A stretch of 64,000 nt of DNA, from NCBI GenBank assembly GCA_022822005.1, contig JAJECO010000061.1:20720-84719 (forward strand), given 5' to 3'. Shown here in pieces: positions 8,350 to 17,788 of this stretch (position 1 is the first letter of the stretch; the number at the start of each line of letters is the position of its first letter). Origin of the DNA: Candidatus Poribacteria bacterium. GTDB taxonomy: Bacteria; Poribacteria; WGA-4E; PCPOR2b. The notes beneath the pieces were generated by a model. That model had not been told where the DNA came from, did no database searches, and saw only the letters and a list, made by a program, of their open reading frames with translations. The translations under genes were made by a program, and so were the position numbers.

Positions 8350-9294
8350 TTAGTACCAACGTGTTTTATCAACTACATTGATCAACGGTTCTCCGGCGAC
8401 GAAACGCTTGAGATTCTCACAGAAGAGTTCAAAAACACGATTAGGTGCTTTCGGGGACTGGCCCGCATGATGCGGCGTGATGATCACATTTTCCATCTCC
8501 CAAAGCGCGCTATCCTGCGGAAGCGGTTCCGGTTCCAAAGCATCAAGCCCCGCTCCGGCGAGTTCGTTGGCTCGCAGTGCATCAACCAGCGCGTCTTGGT
8601 CAACAATTTTACCCCTTGCAATGTTAATAAGGAATGCGTTTGACTTCATCGCCCGAAATTCGGCTGCGCCCATGATGCCTTCCGTTTCGACTGTTAGTGG
8701 ACAGCAGATCGCAACCCAATCCGATTGGCTTAGCATGTCATGCAGCTTATCGGTTTTCCAGAGGGACTCAACGTAATCCGGTTTGTGCGTCGCCGTCGGA
8801 TCCACCGCAAGGATGCGCATGTCAAAAGCGGCTGCCCGTTTAGCGACCTCTAATCCGATGCTGCCGAGACCAAGGATCCCGATCGTTTCGCCTGCAATTT
8901 CAAGCACTGGCATATTTGCGCGGCTCTCCCACACCTTTTCCATCTGCCGCTTAATCGTGATATTTAGCGTTCGCGTGAAAGCAAGGATAAGCGCCAAGAC
9001 ATGCTCGGAGATGTTTACGGCTGTTGTGCCGCGTGCATTTGCAAGGACGATATCACTATTAATCAGTTCAGGAAATCTAAGCCCTTCAACACCGACACTT
9101 CCGGTTTGAATCCAGCGGAGTTTTTTTGCGCGCCGAATAAGTTCTGGGGTTGCCCCACCAAAAATAGCGTCCGCCTCCTCAATCTCGTGTTGCAACTCCT
9201 CGTCCGTTGCCGGTGTCACGAATTCGGCATCAGGTGCGATTGCGCGAGCGGTTGCCAGTTGTTCTTCACTAAAGCCAGGGGTGATAATTTTCAT
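8350..9294 (-). CDS. D-isomer-specific 2-hydroxyacid dehydrogenase
   Basis: 314 aa NAD(P)-dependent reductase/dehydrogenase of 2-oxo/2-hydroxy acids. The nucleotide-binding GLGSIG is at 142-147, and the catalytic trio is visible as Arg227 (NIARGKIVD), Glu254 (DALEPEPLP) and His275 (TPHHAG). It sits 33 bases upstream of pdxA in the same operon. That invites comparison with PdxB (erythronate-4-phosphate dehydrogenase), but the extra C-terminal dimerisation domain of PdxB is absent, so a general 2-hydroxyacid dehydrogenase is the safer call. Confidence 0.87.
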   Translation of the reverse strand: MKIITPGFSEEQLATARAIAPDAEFVTPATDEELQHEIEEADAIFGGATPELIRRAKKLRWIQTGSVGVEGLRFPELINSDIVLANARGTTAVNISEHVLALILAFTRTLNITIKRQMEKVWESRANMPVLEIAGETIGILGLGSIGLEVAKRAAAFDMRILAVDPTATHKPDYVESLWKTDKLHDMLSQSDWVAICCPLTVETEGIMGAAEFRAMKSNAFLINIARGKIVDQDALVDALRANELAGAGLDALEPEPLPQDSALWEMENVIITPHHAGQSPKAPNRVFELFCENLKRFVAGEPLINVVDKTRWY

Positions 9295-9365
9295 AGCCTG
9301 TTCCTCTCTTTTCTGTATGTTAAATTTTAATTTCCTGTGATTCCCGATATGCCCAGTTCATGTTC

Positions 9366-10925
9366 TCATGCGTAACACGGCGCACCACACAGCTTTATGG
9401 CTTTGGGGACGTTATTCAGTACATCCCCCGCCATTAGGCCATGCAATCCGATCTCTTCGGCAACGAGGTCTGCCGCTAATCCGTGGAGGTAGACACCCAG
9501 CAAGGCAGCATCGAAGGCGGAGATTTTTTGCGCCATCAGTCCTGCGATAAGCCCTGTTAGCACATCCCCCATTCCACCAGTTGCCATACCAGCGTTACCC
9601 GTCGAATTAATCCACACCCCTCCGTCCTCACGTGCAACAACTGTTGGTGCCCCTTTGAGGACAAGTGTAACGTTGTGGTCGTGCGCGAATCGTTGGGCAA
9701 GGCCTATCCTATCCTGTTCGAGTGTTTTGATCGTTTCACCAAGCAGTCTCGCCATTTCACCCGGATGGGGTGTAAGCACCGTTTGTGGCGATAGCGAGGA
9801 AAGGATATCCTTCGATCTTGCGAGAGCGTTTATACCATCCGCATCGATGACCGTTGGAGTGTCGCTTTCGCGGATCACACTGTGGACGAGTGAAACAGTT
9901 TCCGGGTGCTGTGAAAGCCCAGGTCCAATCGCAAGCACCGATTTGGTGCGCTCGATGGCTTCAATGATATCTATCTTTGCTTCCAGCGCCAAAGATCCTT
10001 CGGCTGTTTCAGGTAGCGGAAGCGTCATCACTTCCGTGAGTTTTACCTCCAAAATCAGGTTGAGGCTTTTCGGTGTGCCGAGTGTCACTAAGCCTGCGCC
10101 AGCACGCAATGCCCCCGTACTCGTCAACGCTGCGGCACCGGTCATGCCAGTGGAGGCGGCAGCGACAAATACACGCCCATACGTGCCTTTGTGCGAATAG
10201 GTTGGGCGTGGTGGCAGAATTCGCGCCGCATCAGAGGGGCGAGTCCAATTTATCGGGATATTCTGCGCATCAATGACACTTGGTGGAAAACCGATGTCGA
10301 CGACGTCAAGCTTGCCCGTGAGGGCTGCCCCTGGATGAATAAGGTTCCCTCGCTTAGGAAGTCCCATGGTCACGGTGCGATTCGCTTGGATGCATGCCCC
10401 TTCCGCTATCCCAGTATCCGCCGATAGTCCGGAGGGGAGGTCAATGGCGATCACCGGTTTCCCGCTTCGATTGATACACGCAATGACGTCCCCAATCAAG
10501 CCGTGCACGCTACCCCTTAACCCGGTGCCGAAAATCGAATCTACGATAAGGTCAGATGATGCAAGCTGGCTTTTCAACCTCTTTAATGCGCCGTCGGACA
10601 GGACCGGTGTGATAGGCAATGCCAACTTCTGTGCGATCTTCAGGTTCGTCAGCGCATCGCCAGCGAAGCTCTCTGGAGGCGAGATGAGAAAAATCTGAAT
10701 TGGTTGACCCGCGTGTGCGAGTTGTCTCGCAACAACCAATCCATCGCCGCCGTTGTTTCCTTTGCCCACAACAATCCCGACACGTTGGCATTCAGGAAAA
10801 TGTTCACGAAGGACTTGGACAACCGCACTCCCGGCGTGTTCCATTAGCACGGCACCCGGGATGCCAATCTGCTCAATGGTCTGCTGGTCGATTTGACGCA
10901 TCTCTTGTGCGGTGACAACTTTCAT
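9366..10925 (-). CDS. nnr: Bifunctional NAD(P)H-hydrate epimerase / ADP-dependent dehydratase
   Basis: 519 aa fusion typical of bacteria. The N-terminal YjeF_N domain (about 1-215) interconverts R- and S-NAD(P)HX and has the GKGNNGGDG loop (54-62). The C-terminal ribokinase-like domain (about 225-510) dehydrates S-NAD(P)HX with ADP and carries TPHPGEM and the GMGDVLTG phosphate loop. Together they repair damaged NAD(P)H in the cytoplasm. The start lies 9 bases after the stop of the CPBP gene, so the two are probably co-transcribed and translationally linked. Only a weak AGAAG ribosome site is present. Confidence 0.93.
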   Translation of the reverse strand: MKVVTAQEMRQIDQQTIEQIGIPGAVLMEHAGSAVVQVLREHFPECQRVGIVVGKGNNGGDGLVVARQLAHAGQPIQIFLISPPESFAGDALTNLKIAQKLALPITPVLSDGALKRLKSQLASSDLIVDSIFGTGLRGSVHGLIGDVIACINRSGKPVIAIDLPSGLSADTGIAEGACIQANRTVTMGLPKRGNLIHPGAALTGKLDVVDIGFPPSVIDAQNIPINWTRPSDAARILPPRPTYSHKGTYGRVFVAAASTGMTGAAALTSTGALRAGAGLVTLGTPKSLNLILEVKLTEVMTLPLPETAEGSLALEAKIDIIEAIERTKSVLAIGPGLSQHPETVSLVHSVIRESDTPTVIDADGINALARSKDILSSLSPQTVLTPHPGEMARLLGETIKTLEQDRIGLAQRFAHDHNVTLVLKGAPTVVAREDGGVWINSTGNAGMATGGMGDVLTGLIAGLMAQKISAFDAALLGVYLHGLAADLVAEEIGLHGLMAGDVLNNVPKAIKLCGAPCYA

Positions 10926-10934
10926 CGTTTCTTC

Positions 10935-11657
10935 TCATTTCCACGCAAGTGCAAGTACATCCATCGACACAGCAACAAGCCAGTGGACTGCTGCACCGTA
11001 GATAAAAGACCGTGTTTCCAGAGCGAGGACCCCAAGCACAATCCCCGTCACGACTGATCCTACTGCCTCTGTAAAGGGTTTGGTTGTGTGCTTAAGCACA
11101 AACGGAATGTTTTGGATGAGAATGCTATGATTGCCAAACTGTTTTTCCAGTCCGAAAAGCATAAAACCGCGAAAGAAGAACTCCCAGCAAAACATGTAAA
11201 CGCCATAGGAAATTTCGTACGCGATAAACACCTTCCAACTGGTGCTGGCAGCGTCAGAGAGCGGATATTTCTGCTGGAAAGAGGGTAGAAACTGTAAAGC
11301 TAAAGCAATCAGTGGTAGCATCAGGATCCAACCACCGAGGACAAACCCCCAACCCAACCTACCTCTCGTCAAACGAAAACCGTAGTCCCGGATTCTGTCC
11401 TTTACGCCCAGCTTGATTACAAGGATCGGCAAAAGTAGCAGTGTTATCGCGGGCATCCAAAACCAGTAGAAGTATTTAAGAATCCTCCTGAGTGGATGCT
11501 CGAGGAAGAACCTCGCAAAGAGCTGCGTGAAGACCCTTCTGCGCCCAATAAAATGGTACAGCGTCAGGAACACAGGCGTACTGATTAAGACGATCGCGGA
11601 ACGCCGGTCCCAGCCATGTAAGTATTTTTCCCCGTTTTCTTTTATCCAAGGGTGCAC
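10935..11657 (-). CDS. CPBP-family intramembrane metalloprotease-like protein
   Basis: 240 aa from a GTG at 11657, with GAGGA 6 bases upstream. A longer frame opens with TTG at 11726, but those bases form the -35 box of a very good promoter (11698-11726), so that start is excluded. About six hydrophobic segments are present. CPBP (Abi/Rce1-type) motifs are recognisable: EFFFRG (motif 1; usually EExxxR, here Trp replaces the first Glu), FVLKH (FxxxH) and HWLVAVSMD (motif 3). The missing first Glu could lower or abolish protease activity. First gene of a long minus-strand run. Confidence 0.75.
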   Translation of the reverse strand: MHPWIKENGEKYLHGWDRRSAIVLISTPVFLTLYHFIGRRRVFTQLFARFFLEHPLRRILKYFYWFWMPAITLLLLPILVIKLGVKDRIRDYGFRLTRGRLGWGFVLGGWILMLPLIALALQFLPSFQQKYPLSDAASTSWKVFIAYEISYGVYMFCWEFFFRGFMLFGLEKQFGNHSILIQNIPFVLKHTTKPFTEAVGSVVTGIVLGVLALETRSFIYGAAVHWLVAVSMDVLALAWK

Positions 11658-11697
11658 AGGTTGTCCTCGTTTCCTCGCATCTTGACTCGCCGTCGTT

Positions 11698-11726
11698 AGT
11701 ATAGCATATCTCTCAAGGGCTTTCAA
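11698..11726 (-). promoter_or_regulatory. Sigma-70-type promoter for the CPBP/nnr run
   Basis: On the minus strand TTGAAA (11726-11721), a 17-base spacer and TATACT (11703-11698), giving a start of transcription near 11691 and a leader of about 34 bases before the GTG at 11657. Divergent to the promoter at 11784-11812. Confidence 0.65.
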
Positions 11727-11783
11727 CTGGGTATTTGGCGCTTTTCACATAATGGCGGGTGCCCACAGCCTGTCATATTCCAA

Positions 11784-11812
11784 TTGATTACCTTTCCATA
11801 GTATGATATACT
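11784..11812 (+). promoter_or_regulatory. Sigma-70-type promoter for the membrane protein gene
   Basis: TTGATT (11784-11789), 17-base spacer, TATACT (11807-11812); predicted transcription start near 11819, about 56 bases before the ATG at 11875. Confidence 0.6.
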
Positions 11813-11874
11813 GAATCTCGTTCTGTTCTTATTCTTACCATCGCCGATTGGTGAAACTCACAGGAGTCAACTTG

Positions 11875-12414
11875 ATGACCAGAAAAGTGCGTGTCGCTAT
11901 CGGGCTTACAACGCTTATCTGTCTGATCTGTTTGCCATATTTAGTTGACGCCCACGATGCGTTTTTCCCACATCACCGCGACGATCTCCGCAAGGATGAA
12001 ATGCGCTTAACTGTAGTCTTCATTACGGTTGGCTTTGTCATTGTATTAGGTGCCATCTTTTATGTGGTATTACGTGGTGAAACAGAGGAGAGCCAGCGGA
12101 CGCGTGAATCGGAAGAGGATCGCTTGGAAGGAGCAGCAAATGAGGCTGCCCATGTTGGACGCGCAAAGCTTCTTGAGAGAGGAACCCCTGAGGCCACAAT
12201 CCACGCCGCTTTGGCAGCTTACGCGGAGCGCGTCGAAGCCGACTGGAACCCAACCTCCGTACTGGTAGAGGGGAATGCTATCCGCTGCCAGATTGGAGGA
12301 GATGTGGTCGTGATCAGGATTTTTGAACAGGCAGATACAAAAAAAATCGAGGTCAAAGCCTCTCGTGAAAATGTAACTACAGGATCTGTCTTGGATGCGG
12401 TCGTGGACAGATGA
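11875..12414 (+). CDS. Hypothetical membrane protein with cytoplasmic or periplasmic C-terminal domain
   Basis: 179 aa from the ATG at 11875, which has AGGAG 8 bases upstream; an in-frame TTG at 11848 is less likely. Residues 1-25 are a hydrophobic signal or first membrane segment, a His/Asp-rich patch (HDAFFPHHRDD) follows at about 27-37, then a second hydrophobic segment at about 45-67. A charged helical linker and a compact alpha/beta tail of about 80 residues close the protein. I do not recognise a family. It has its own good promoter and precedes the acyl-CoA ligase by 63 bases. Confidence 0.7.
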   Translation: MTRKVRVAIGLTTLICLICLPYLVDAHDAFFPHHRDDLRKDEMRLTVVFITVGFVIVLGAIFYVVLRGETEESQRTRESEEDRLEGAANEAAHVGRAKLLERGTPEATIHAALAAYAERVEADWNPTSVLVEGNAIRCQIGGDVVVIRIFEQADTKKIEVKASRENVTTGSVLDAVVDR

Positions 12415-12477
12415 CATATCGTTCCTCACACGAGGGGATAGCAGGATGGTTGATGTGAACAGTTGATGGGTGGGCAG

Positions 12478-14043
12478 ATGAACATCGGCAAACTACTGAC
12501 AAAATCCGCTCGAACTTTCCCCAAGAATCTCGCAATGGCATACGGCTCACGGGAACTGACCTATGCGGAGTTTAATGTCCGAGTCAACCGGTTGGCAAAT
12601 GGACTTCGCAGGCTTGGCGTCCAACAGGGGGATAACGTGGCGGTGTTGATGTATAATTGTCCCGAAATGTTGGAGGCAATGTTTGCCTGTTTCAAGGCGG
12701 GTTGCGGTACTATACCCATTAATTTTCGCCTACATCCCAGAGAGTTTGCCTTCATCATAAATCATTCTGAAGCTAGGGTGGCGATCATTTCGTCCGAATT
12801 CAACGAAGCGATTATCGACATCCGGAACGACCTAAAACAAGTGAGCCATATTATAACCTTATCCGAGGCGCGGTCCCCACTTCTGGATTATGAAGGCGTG
12901 CTATCTGGTGAGGTAGATCAGTTTGAGGATGCGGACGTCGCCCCCGATGACGTGGCGTGGCTATTTTATACCTCGGGGACGACAGGGCAGCCCAAAGGCG
13001 CTATGCTGACGCATCGTAACTTGCTCGGTATGACGATGAACTTCTACGCGGATATGTGTCCAGGATTTGGACCCAACGATGTCGCTCTCCATGCCGCTCC
13101 TTTATCACACGGAAGTGGATGCTATGCGCTGCCTAACATAGGTAAGGCGGCAGCAAACGTTATTTTAGAGGCAAAATCCTTCGCCCCGGAACAGGTGTTG
13201 AAAACGATTGAAGCGTACCGTGTGACAAACATGTTCGCCGCACCGACCATGATTAAGCTGCTGGTAGATAGTCCAGCGATAGACCGATACGACCACAGTT
13301 CCCTCAAAGCATTGAATTACGGTGGCGCGCCGATGTTAGTCGACGATCTGATCCAAGCGATGGAAAAACTGGGACCTTGTCTTGTCCAATTGTACGGTCA
13401 GGCGGAATCTCCCATGACCATCACCTATCTATCCCACGATGATCACCGGCTCCATGGAGATCCAGATCAGATGAAACGATTGGGGTCAGCGGGCATTCCA
13501 CGCACCAATGTTGAGATGAAGATTGTGGGTGCCGACGATAACGAACTTCCGCCTGGGGAGATAGGAGAGATCGTCACACGCTCGGATCTGGTGATGAAAG
13601 GGTATTGGCGAGATCCCGAAGCCACCGCCGAAACTTTACGGAATGGCTGGCTGCATACGGGAGACATGGGTTACATCGATGAGTCCGGCTACCTTTTTCT
13701 GATGGATCGTTCAAAAGACCTGATTATCAGTGGAGGGGAAAACGTATATCCGCGAGAAATTGAGGAGGTTATAGTCCAACATCCCGTGGTTCGAGAGGTC
13801 GCCGTTATCGGGGTGCCAGATCCGGTATGGGGTGAGTCAATTAAAGCGGTCGTTTCGCTTGTACCAGAGCGCACGGTAACAGAGGCGGAACTAATCGACT
13901 TTTGCACAAACCATATCGCCCGCTACAAACGACCGAAATCAATCGATTTTGTGGAAGAGCTGCCCAAGAATAACTACGGAAAAATCCTCAAGCGGGAGCT
14001 AAGGACAAAGTATTGGGAAGGGAAAGCAAGCCAAGTGATTTGA
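12478..14043 (+). CDS. AMP-forming acyl-CoA ligase (long-chain fatty-acid-CoA ligase type)
   Basis: 521 aa from ATG 12478 (GGGTGGG upstream; in-frame starts at 12463 and 12466 are possible). It activates a carboxylic acid as acyl-AMP and then acyl-CoA. Motifs of the ANL superfamily: P-loop YTSGTTGQPKG (about 164-174), YGQAE (A5), HTGDMGY (A7), DRSKDLIISGGENVYP (A8) and YGKILKREL, whose Lys is the A10 catalytic lysine. It leads a three-gene unit with a thiolase and a DUF35 protein, so the product is probably degraded or condensed as a CoA thioester. The acid is not predictable. Confidence 0.9.
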   Translation: MNIGKLLTKSARTFPKNLAMAYGSRELTYAEFNVRVNRLANGLRRLGVQQGDNVAVLMYNCPEMLEAMFACFKAGCGTIPINFRLHPREFAFIINHSEARVAIISSEFNEAIIDIRNDLKQVSHIITLSEARSPLLDYEGVLSGEVDQFEDADVAPDDVAWLFYTSGTTGQPKGAMLTHRNLLGMTMNFYADMCPGFGPNDVALHAAPLSHGSGCYALPNIGKAAANVILEAKSFAPEQVLKTIEAYRVTNMFAAPTMIKLLVDSPAIDRYDHSSLKALNYGGAPMLVDDLIQAMEKLGPCLVQLYGQAESPMTITYLSHDDHRLHGDPDQMKRLGSAGIPRTNVEMKIVGADDNELPPGEIGEIVTRSDLVMKGYWRDPEATAETLRNGWLHTGDMGYIDESGYLFLMDRSKDLIISGGENVYPREIEEVIVQHPVVREVAVIGVPDPVWGESIKAVVSLVPERTVTEAELIDFCTNHIARYKRPKSIDFVEELPKNNYGKILKRELRTKYWEGKASQVI

Positions 14044-14064
14044 TAACGCAGGAAGGAGATTGAG

Positions 14065-15330
14065 ATGAATAAAAAACGAAAATTGGGACGGGGCGTTGCA
14101 ATGGTCGGCGCGGGGATGTCAGCGTTTGATATGTTCAAGGATCGGGACTCGAAAGATCTGTTTGCTGAAGCCTTTGTTGAAATGAGCAACTCTGTGGATA
14201 AGGGGCTTGATCCAAATGACATTGACGCGCTATACATCGGCAATTTCACAAACGACTTTTTTGCACATCAATCGCATTGGGGGGCGATCCTCTCAGATTC
14301 CCTTGGGCTTGTTCCCAAACCCGCGACACGGATTGAGGGTGCCTGTGCTTCCAGCGCACTCGCTTTTCGGGAAGGGGTTTTTGCTATCGCATCCGGCTTC
14401 TACGATGTGGTCTTGGTCGGCGGCGTTGAGGATATGTCAAAAGGGAGCACCGAGACGGTCGCTGAAGGTTTGGCTCTCGCAGCGATCCCTTACGAGCGAA
14501 AGGCAGGCTTTACGTTCCCAGGGGTTTTCGGAGCGATTGCCACCGCATATTTTGAGAGATATGGTGCGTCCCGTGAACACCTGATGGATATCACCATAAA
14601 AAGCCACGACAACGCGCCGTTGAACCCGAAAGCGCAGTATAAAGCGACAATCCGCGATATGATGCGGTCAAAAATCAAACGGGCAAAAGAGAAAGGGGGC
14701 GCGGTGCCGGATTGGAGTGATGAAAAAGATTTCCTGCGTGACCCAATTGCCAATCCCGCGATTGCTTGGCCCATGCACCTCTTTGATTGCTGTCCAATCA
14801 GCGACGGTGCTGCGTGTATCCTGTTGGTTGGGGAGGAACTTGCTAAGCACTTTACGGAGGATCCGCTATATGTTGCTGGGGTTGGTCAGGCAAGTGGACG
14901 GGGACTTAACGCCGCCGATGATTTGACATACTTTGAAGCGACGCAACACGCTGCTAACGAGGCTTACGAAATGGCCGGGTTGACGCCGGCGGATATTCAG
15001 TTTGCAGAGGTCCACGACTGCTTTTCGATTGCGGAACTCTTGCATATTGAAGACCTCGGATTTTTTAAGCCGGGAGAGGGTTACAAAGCGGTGGCGGACG
15101 GTTTAACAAGATTGGATGGCGAAAAGCCGATTAATACGTCTGGAGGCCTAAAGTGCAAGGGGCATCCGGTCGGGGCTACGGGTGCGGCCCAACTAATAGA
15201 GGTATGGGAGCAGTTGAGAGACAAGGCGGGAGACAGAAGCGTGCCAAATGAAGACCTCCGAATCGGCGCCGCTCATAATTTGGGCGGCACTGGCGGCACC
15301 TGCACGTTTACCATTCTTGAAAGGAGATAA
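14065..15330 (+). CDS. Thiolase family protein (SCP2/archaeal-type)
   Basis: 421 aa acyl-CoA acetyltransferase-like protein. The nucleophilic cysteine is Cys94 in EGACASSALAF; downstream are the VHDCF histidine motif, GGLKCKGHPVGATG with the active-site His, and the closing GGTGGTC. The sequence style (SCP-x/archaeal) differs from classical FadA. A strong AAGGAGAT inside its 3' end serves the next gene, whose GTG comes 2 bases after the stop. Pairing with a DUF35 protein is a known arrangement in archaeal acetoacetyl-CoA thiolase complexes and in bacterial steroid and acyl degradation thiolases. Confidence 0.88.
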   Translation: MNKKRKLGRGVAMVGAGMSAFDMFKDRDSKDLFAEAFVEMSNSVDKGLDPNDIDALYIGNFTNDFFAHQSHWGAILSDSLGLVPKPATRIEGACASSALAFREGVFAIASGFYDVVLVGGVEDMSKGSTETVAEGLALAAIPYERKAGFTFPGVFGAIATAYFERYGASREHLMDITIKSHDNAPLNPKAQYKATIRDMMRSKIKRAKEKGGAVPDWSDEKDFLRDPIANPAIAWPMHLFDCCPISDGAACILLVGEELAKHFTEDPLYVAGVGQASGRGLNAADDLTYFEATQHAANEAYEMAGLTPADIQFAEVHDCFSIAELLHIEDLGFFKPGEGYKAVADGLTRLDGEKPINTSGGLKCKGHPVGATGAAQLIEVWEQLRDKAGDRSVPNEDLRIGAAHNLGGTGGTCTFTILERR

Positions 15331-15332
15331 CC

Positions 15333-15767
15333 GTGGCGGACAGACCGATAAGCGATTACCAGTTTGAGCGGTTTCTGGACGAGGGGAAACTAATGGGGGC
15401 TCGGTGCGTCGGCTGCGGTGCCCTTTTTGTGCCGCCACGCGCCATCTGTCCGAAATGCCATGGCTCAGAGATGGAGTGGATGGAAACGAGGGGAGAGGGC
15501 CGACTGGTCGCCTTTACTAGCATCTCAATCGGTCCCCCTGCAATGGTAGCGGAGGGGTATGATCGGAACAACCCTTACTGTTCGGGAGCGGTTGAGTTGG
15601 TGGAGGGACCGCGGGTGGTCGCTCGGATAGAAGGGGTTGACACGCGTAATCCTGAAACAATAAAGGTGGGCACACCGATGAAAGCTGCCTTTCTGCAGCA
15701 AGGTGTTGATGAAGAGCGGAAGACCGTCTTGGGGTTTATGCCAGTTGATGAAAGTCGCGCGTCGTGA
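15333..15767 (+). CDS. Zn-ribbon OB-fold protein (DUF35), thiolase partner
   Basis: 144 aa. An N-terminal rubredoxin-like zinc ribbon (CVGC ... CPKC, about residues 26-44) is followed by an OB-fold (about 50-140). DUF35 proteins scaffold thiolases and related enzymes and bind CoA; the adjacent thiolase is the obvious partner. The GTG start is supported by AAGGAGATAACC directly upstream, overlapping the thiolase stop, so the two are translationally coupled. Confidence 0.9.
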   Translation: MADRPISDYQFERFLDEGKLMGARCVGCGALFVPPRAICPKCHGSEMEWMETRGEGRLVAFTSISIGPPAMVAEGYDRNNPYCSGAVELVEGPRVVARIEGVDTRNPETIKVGTPMKAAFLQQGVDEERKTVLGFMPVDESRAS

Positions 15768-15973
15768 GGTGTCTTGCGCTATCATCCTCCATCATTCTCG
15801 TCGGCGGGTCATCTTGTCTCGCCCAGTACCACTACAGCCTGTAGGTGGCCGGTCTTGCCGCGCCGATATGGACAAACCCCCGTTCCACGGAGATTGAATG
15901 TCGATTTGCAGAAACAGTTCGCCAAGTAGGGAACACAGATCTATGTCTTTACCACACGGGAAGGTAAATCGCT

Positions 15974-17788
15974 GTGGGGTCATTTCGTCGAATTTTCTTC
16001 ATGTTTCACGTTGTCCTCTACCTATTCCTTTCCCTATTCGTGGTCGGCGTTTCCGCGCAACCCCCTCTTACTCCCTTCGATAACACCGAAGACCCCTACC
16101 TGATTCGTCAGATTACCTTTGAGGGGGTCGAGAATCTCGATCCGAAGCAGCTATCTAAGCTGATCGGCATTGAAGCAGGACAACCCTACTTTCCTGCGGA
16201 AATAATTCCTGGGCTTGAGCGGGTGTTGGAAAAATATCGTGAGACCGGATTTGCATTTGCATCAATCGAACCCGAAGTCATAACCGAGTCTCCCGATCAG
16301 GTGCTGATTCGCTTCCACATCCATGAGGGGATACGAATACGGACAGGCGAAATTGTGGTTGAAGGGAACCATCTGCTGTCGACAGGAAGTCTCCGGCGCG
16401 CTCTTGGTCTGCGGGAAGGGACCTTCTTTAACCAGACTGTTTTTGAGAAGGGCATTGACAAGATTCTCATCCTGTACAGCGAGCGTGGCTATCCCAAAGC
16501 CGAAATTGAGCCGATCGACTTCCATCTGTCAGAGGAACAGGGAAAGGTTGACCTGCGCCTGCGAATTCGGGAAGGGAATCAGGTTCGGATCGGATCGGTG
16601 AAATTAACCGGTCTAAAAAAAACAAAACCCCATGTTGTCCTCCGTGAATTGCCGGTGGAAGCAGGGGATGTTTTTGACCAGCGCAAAATCGATCAGAGTT
16701 TCCACCGTTTGGTGAATCTTGGCTACTTTTACGAGGTCAGTCCCTCCCTGCTTGAAGAAGGACAGACACCAGAGGAGATCATCTTTAATGCAAGGGTGAC
16801 GGAAGCGCGCACTGGTAGGTTCAGTGGTGTCATCGGTTACGCTCCCCCAACCTCAGAGCTTGAGGATGTCCCACAACTCACTGGTGTCATTGAGGCAAAA
16901 GAGACCAATATTTTAGGGACAGGGCGGAAAGCAAGCTTCCTGTGGAAATCCGGTTTGCTGCGGGCGTTAAGGATAGGCTACGCTGAACCGTGGGCGTTTG
17001 GAAAGCCTATTGAAATCGGAGTCGAATATTCCCAGCTGAAACAGAGAAACCAATTTACCGATGCTGAGTCAAATGAAAATGCTGCCTCCTTGACCGCTGC
17101 CGCCCGCATCCGACGATTATATGAAGGTTCGCTGGGGTTCTCCTATAAGCGGATTGGTCTTCCCACAGGTGATGCGTCCCTTCCTACTATCGCCCTGCCC
17201 AGCCATTCGGAGATCATGGATGTGCCAAACCCAGAATTACAGGGCGGCGTGAAGTATGGTGTGATATTGGGACTGACCCGTGATAGCAGAGATTACTTTC
17301 TGAATCCAACCCGTGGACGGCTCGACCATGTGGCATTTGAATTTTCGCGTGGGGATTTCAAAATGCGTAAGCTGTGGGTGGATCTGCAAGGTTACTTCTT
17401 GACATGGCGTCGCCAGGTGATCGCGGTCGGTTTGCACGGCGCGATGGCGTGGGGTGACAACATCCCGCCGACAGAGCTCTTTTATCTCGGTGGGGCGAAT
17501 ACGTTGCGCGGTTACGACGAAGATTGGTTTTTTGGACCTCGCCGCGTCTATGCCAACCTTGAATACCGATTCTTGGTTGGACGCACCTCACAATTTTTCG
17601 TGTTCACTGATTTGGGAGCGGTGACCCAAGTCGATCAACCTACCGTCTTCGATCCGCTTCGCGTGGGTTACGGATTCGGTATGCGACTTGAATCAAAGGG
17701 TGGGCTGCTCCGGATGGATTACGGACTCGCCGAAGGACGTTCTGCTTTGGAGGGTAAAATTCATGTCAATCTCGGAACATCATTCTAA
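15974..17788 (+). CDS. BamA/TamA-family outer membrane protein (Omp85)
   Basis: 604 aa from GTG 15974 (ATG 16001 is an alternative that keeps the signal peptide). The signal peptide runs to about residue 29 (…VVGVSA). Roughly three POTRA domains follow (about 38-115, 116-195, 196-275), then a 16-strand-type beta-barrel (about 290-604). The loop-6 signature LRGYDE is present, and the protein ends in Phe, as outer-membrane barrels recognised by BAM do. With only three POTRAs it resembles TamA or a short BamA; it inserts or translocates outer-membrane proteins. Its last 26 bases overlap the following glycosyltransferase gene. Confidence 0.85.
   Translation: MGSFRRIFFMFHVVLYLFLSLFVVGVSAQPPLTPFDNTEDPYLIRQITFEGVENLDPKQLSKLIGIEAGQPYFPAEIIPGLERVLEKYRETGFAFASIEPEVITESPDQVLIRFHIHEGIRIRTGEIVVEGNHLLSTGSLRRALGLREGTFFNQTVFEKGIDKILILYSERGYPKAEIEPIDFHLSEEQGKVDLRLRIREGNQVRIGSVKLTGLKKTKPHVVLRELPVEAGDVFDQRKIDQSFHRLVNLGYFYEVSPSLLEEGQTPEEIIFNARVTEARTGRFSGVIGYAPPTSELEDVPQLTGVIEAKETNILGTGRKASFLWKSGLLRALRIGYAEPWAFGKPIEIGVEYSQLKQRNQFTDAESNENAASLTAAARIRRLYEGSLGFSYKRIGLPTGDASLPTIALPSHSEIMDVPNPELQGGVKYGVILGLTRDSRDYFLNPTRGRLDHVAFEFSRGDFKMRKLWVDLQGYFLTWRRQVIAVGLHGAMAWGDNIPPTELFYLGGANTLRGYDEDWFFGPRRVYANLEYRFLVGRTSQFFVFTDLGAVTQVDQPTVFDPLRVGYGFGMRLESKGGLLRMDYGLAEGRSALEGKIHVNLGTSF

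Noticed and set aside
8350..9294. PdxB identity for the 2-hydroxyacid dehydrogenase next to pdxA
   Set aside because: At 314 residues it lacks the extra C-terminal domain of PdxB; adjacency alone is not enough.
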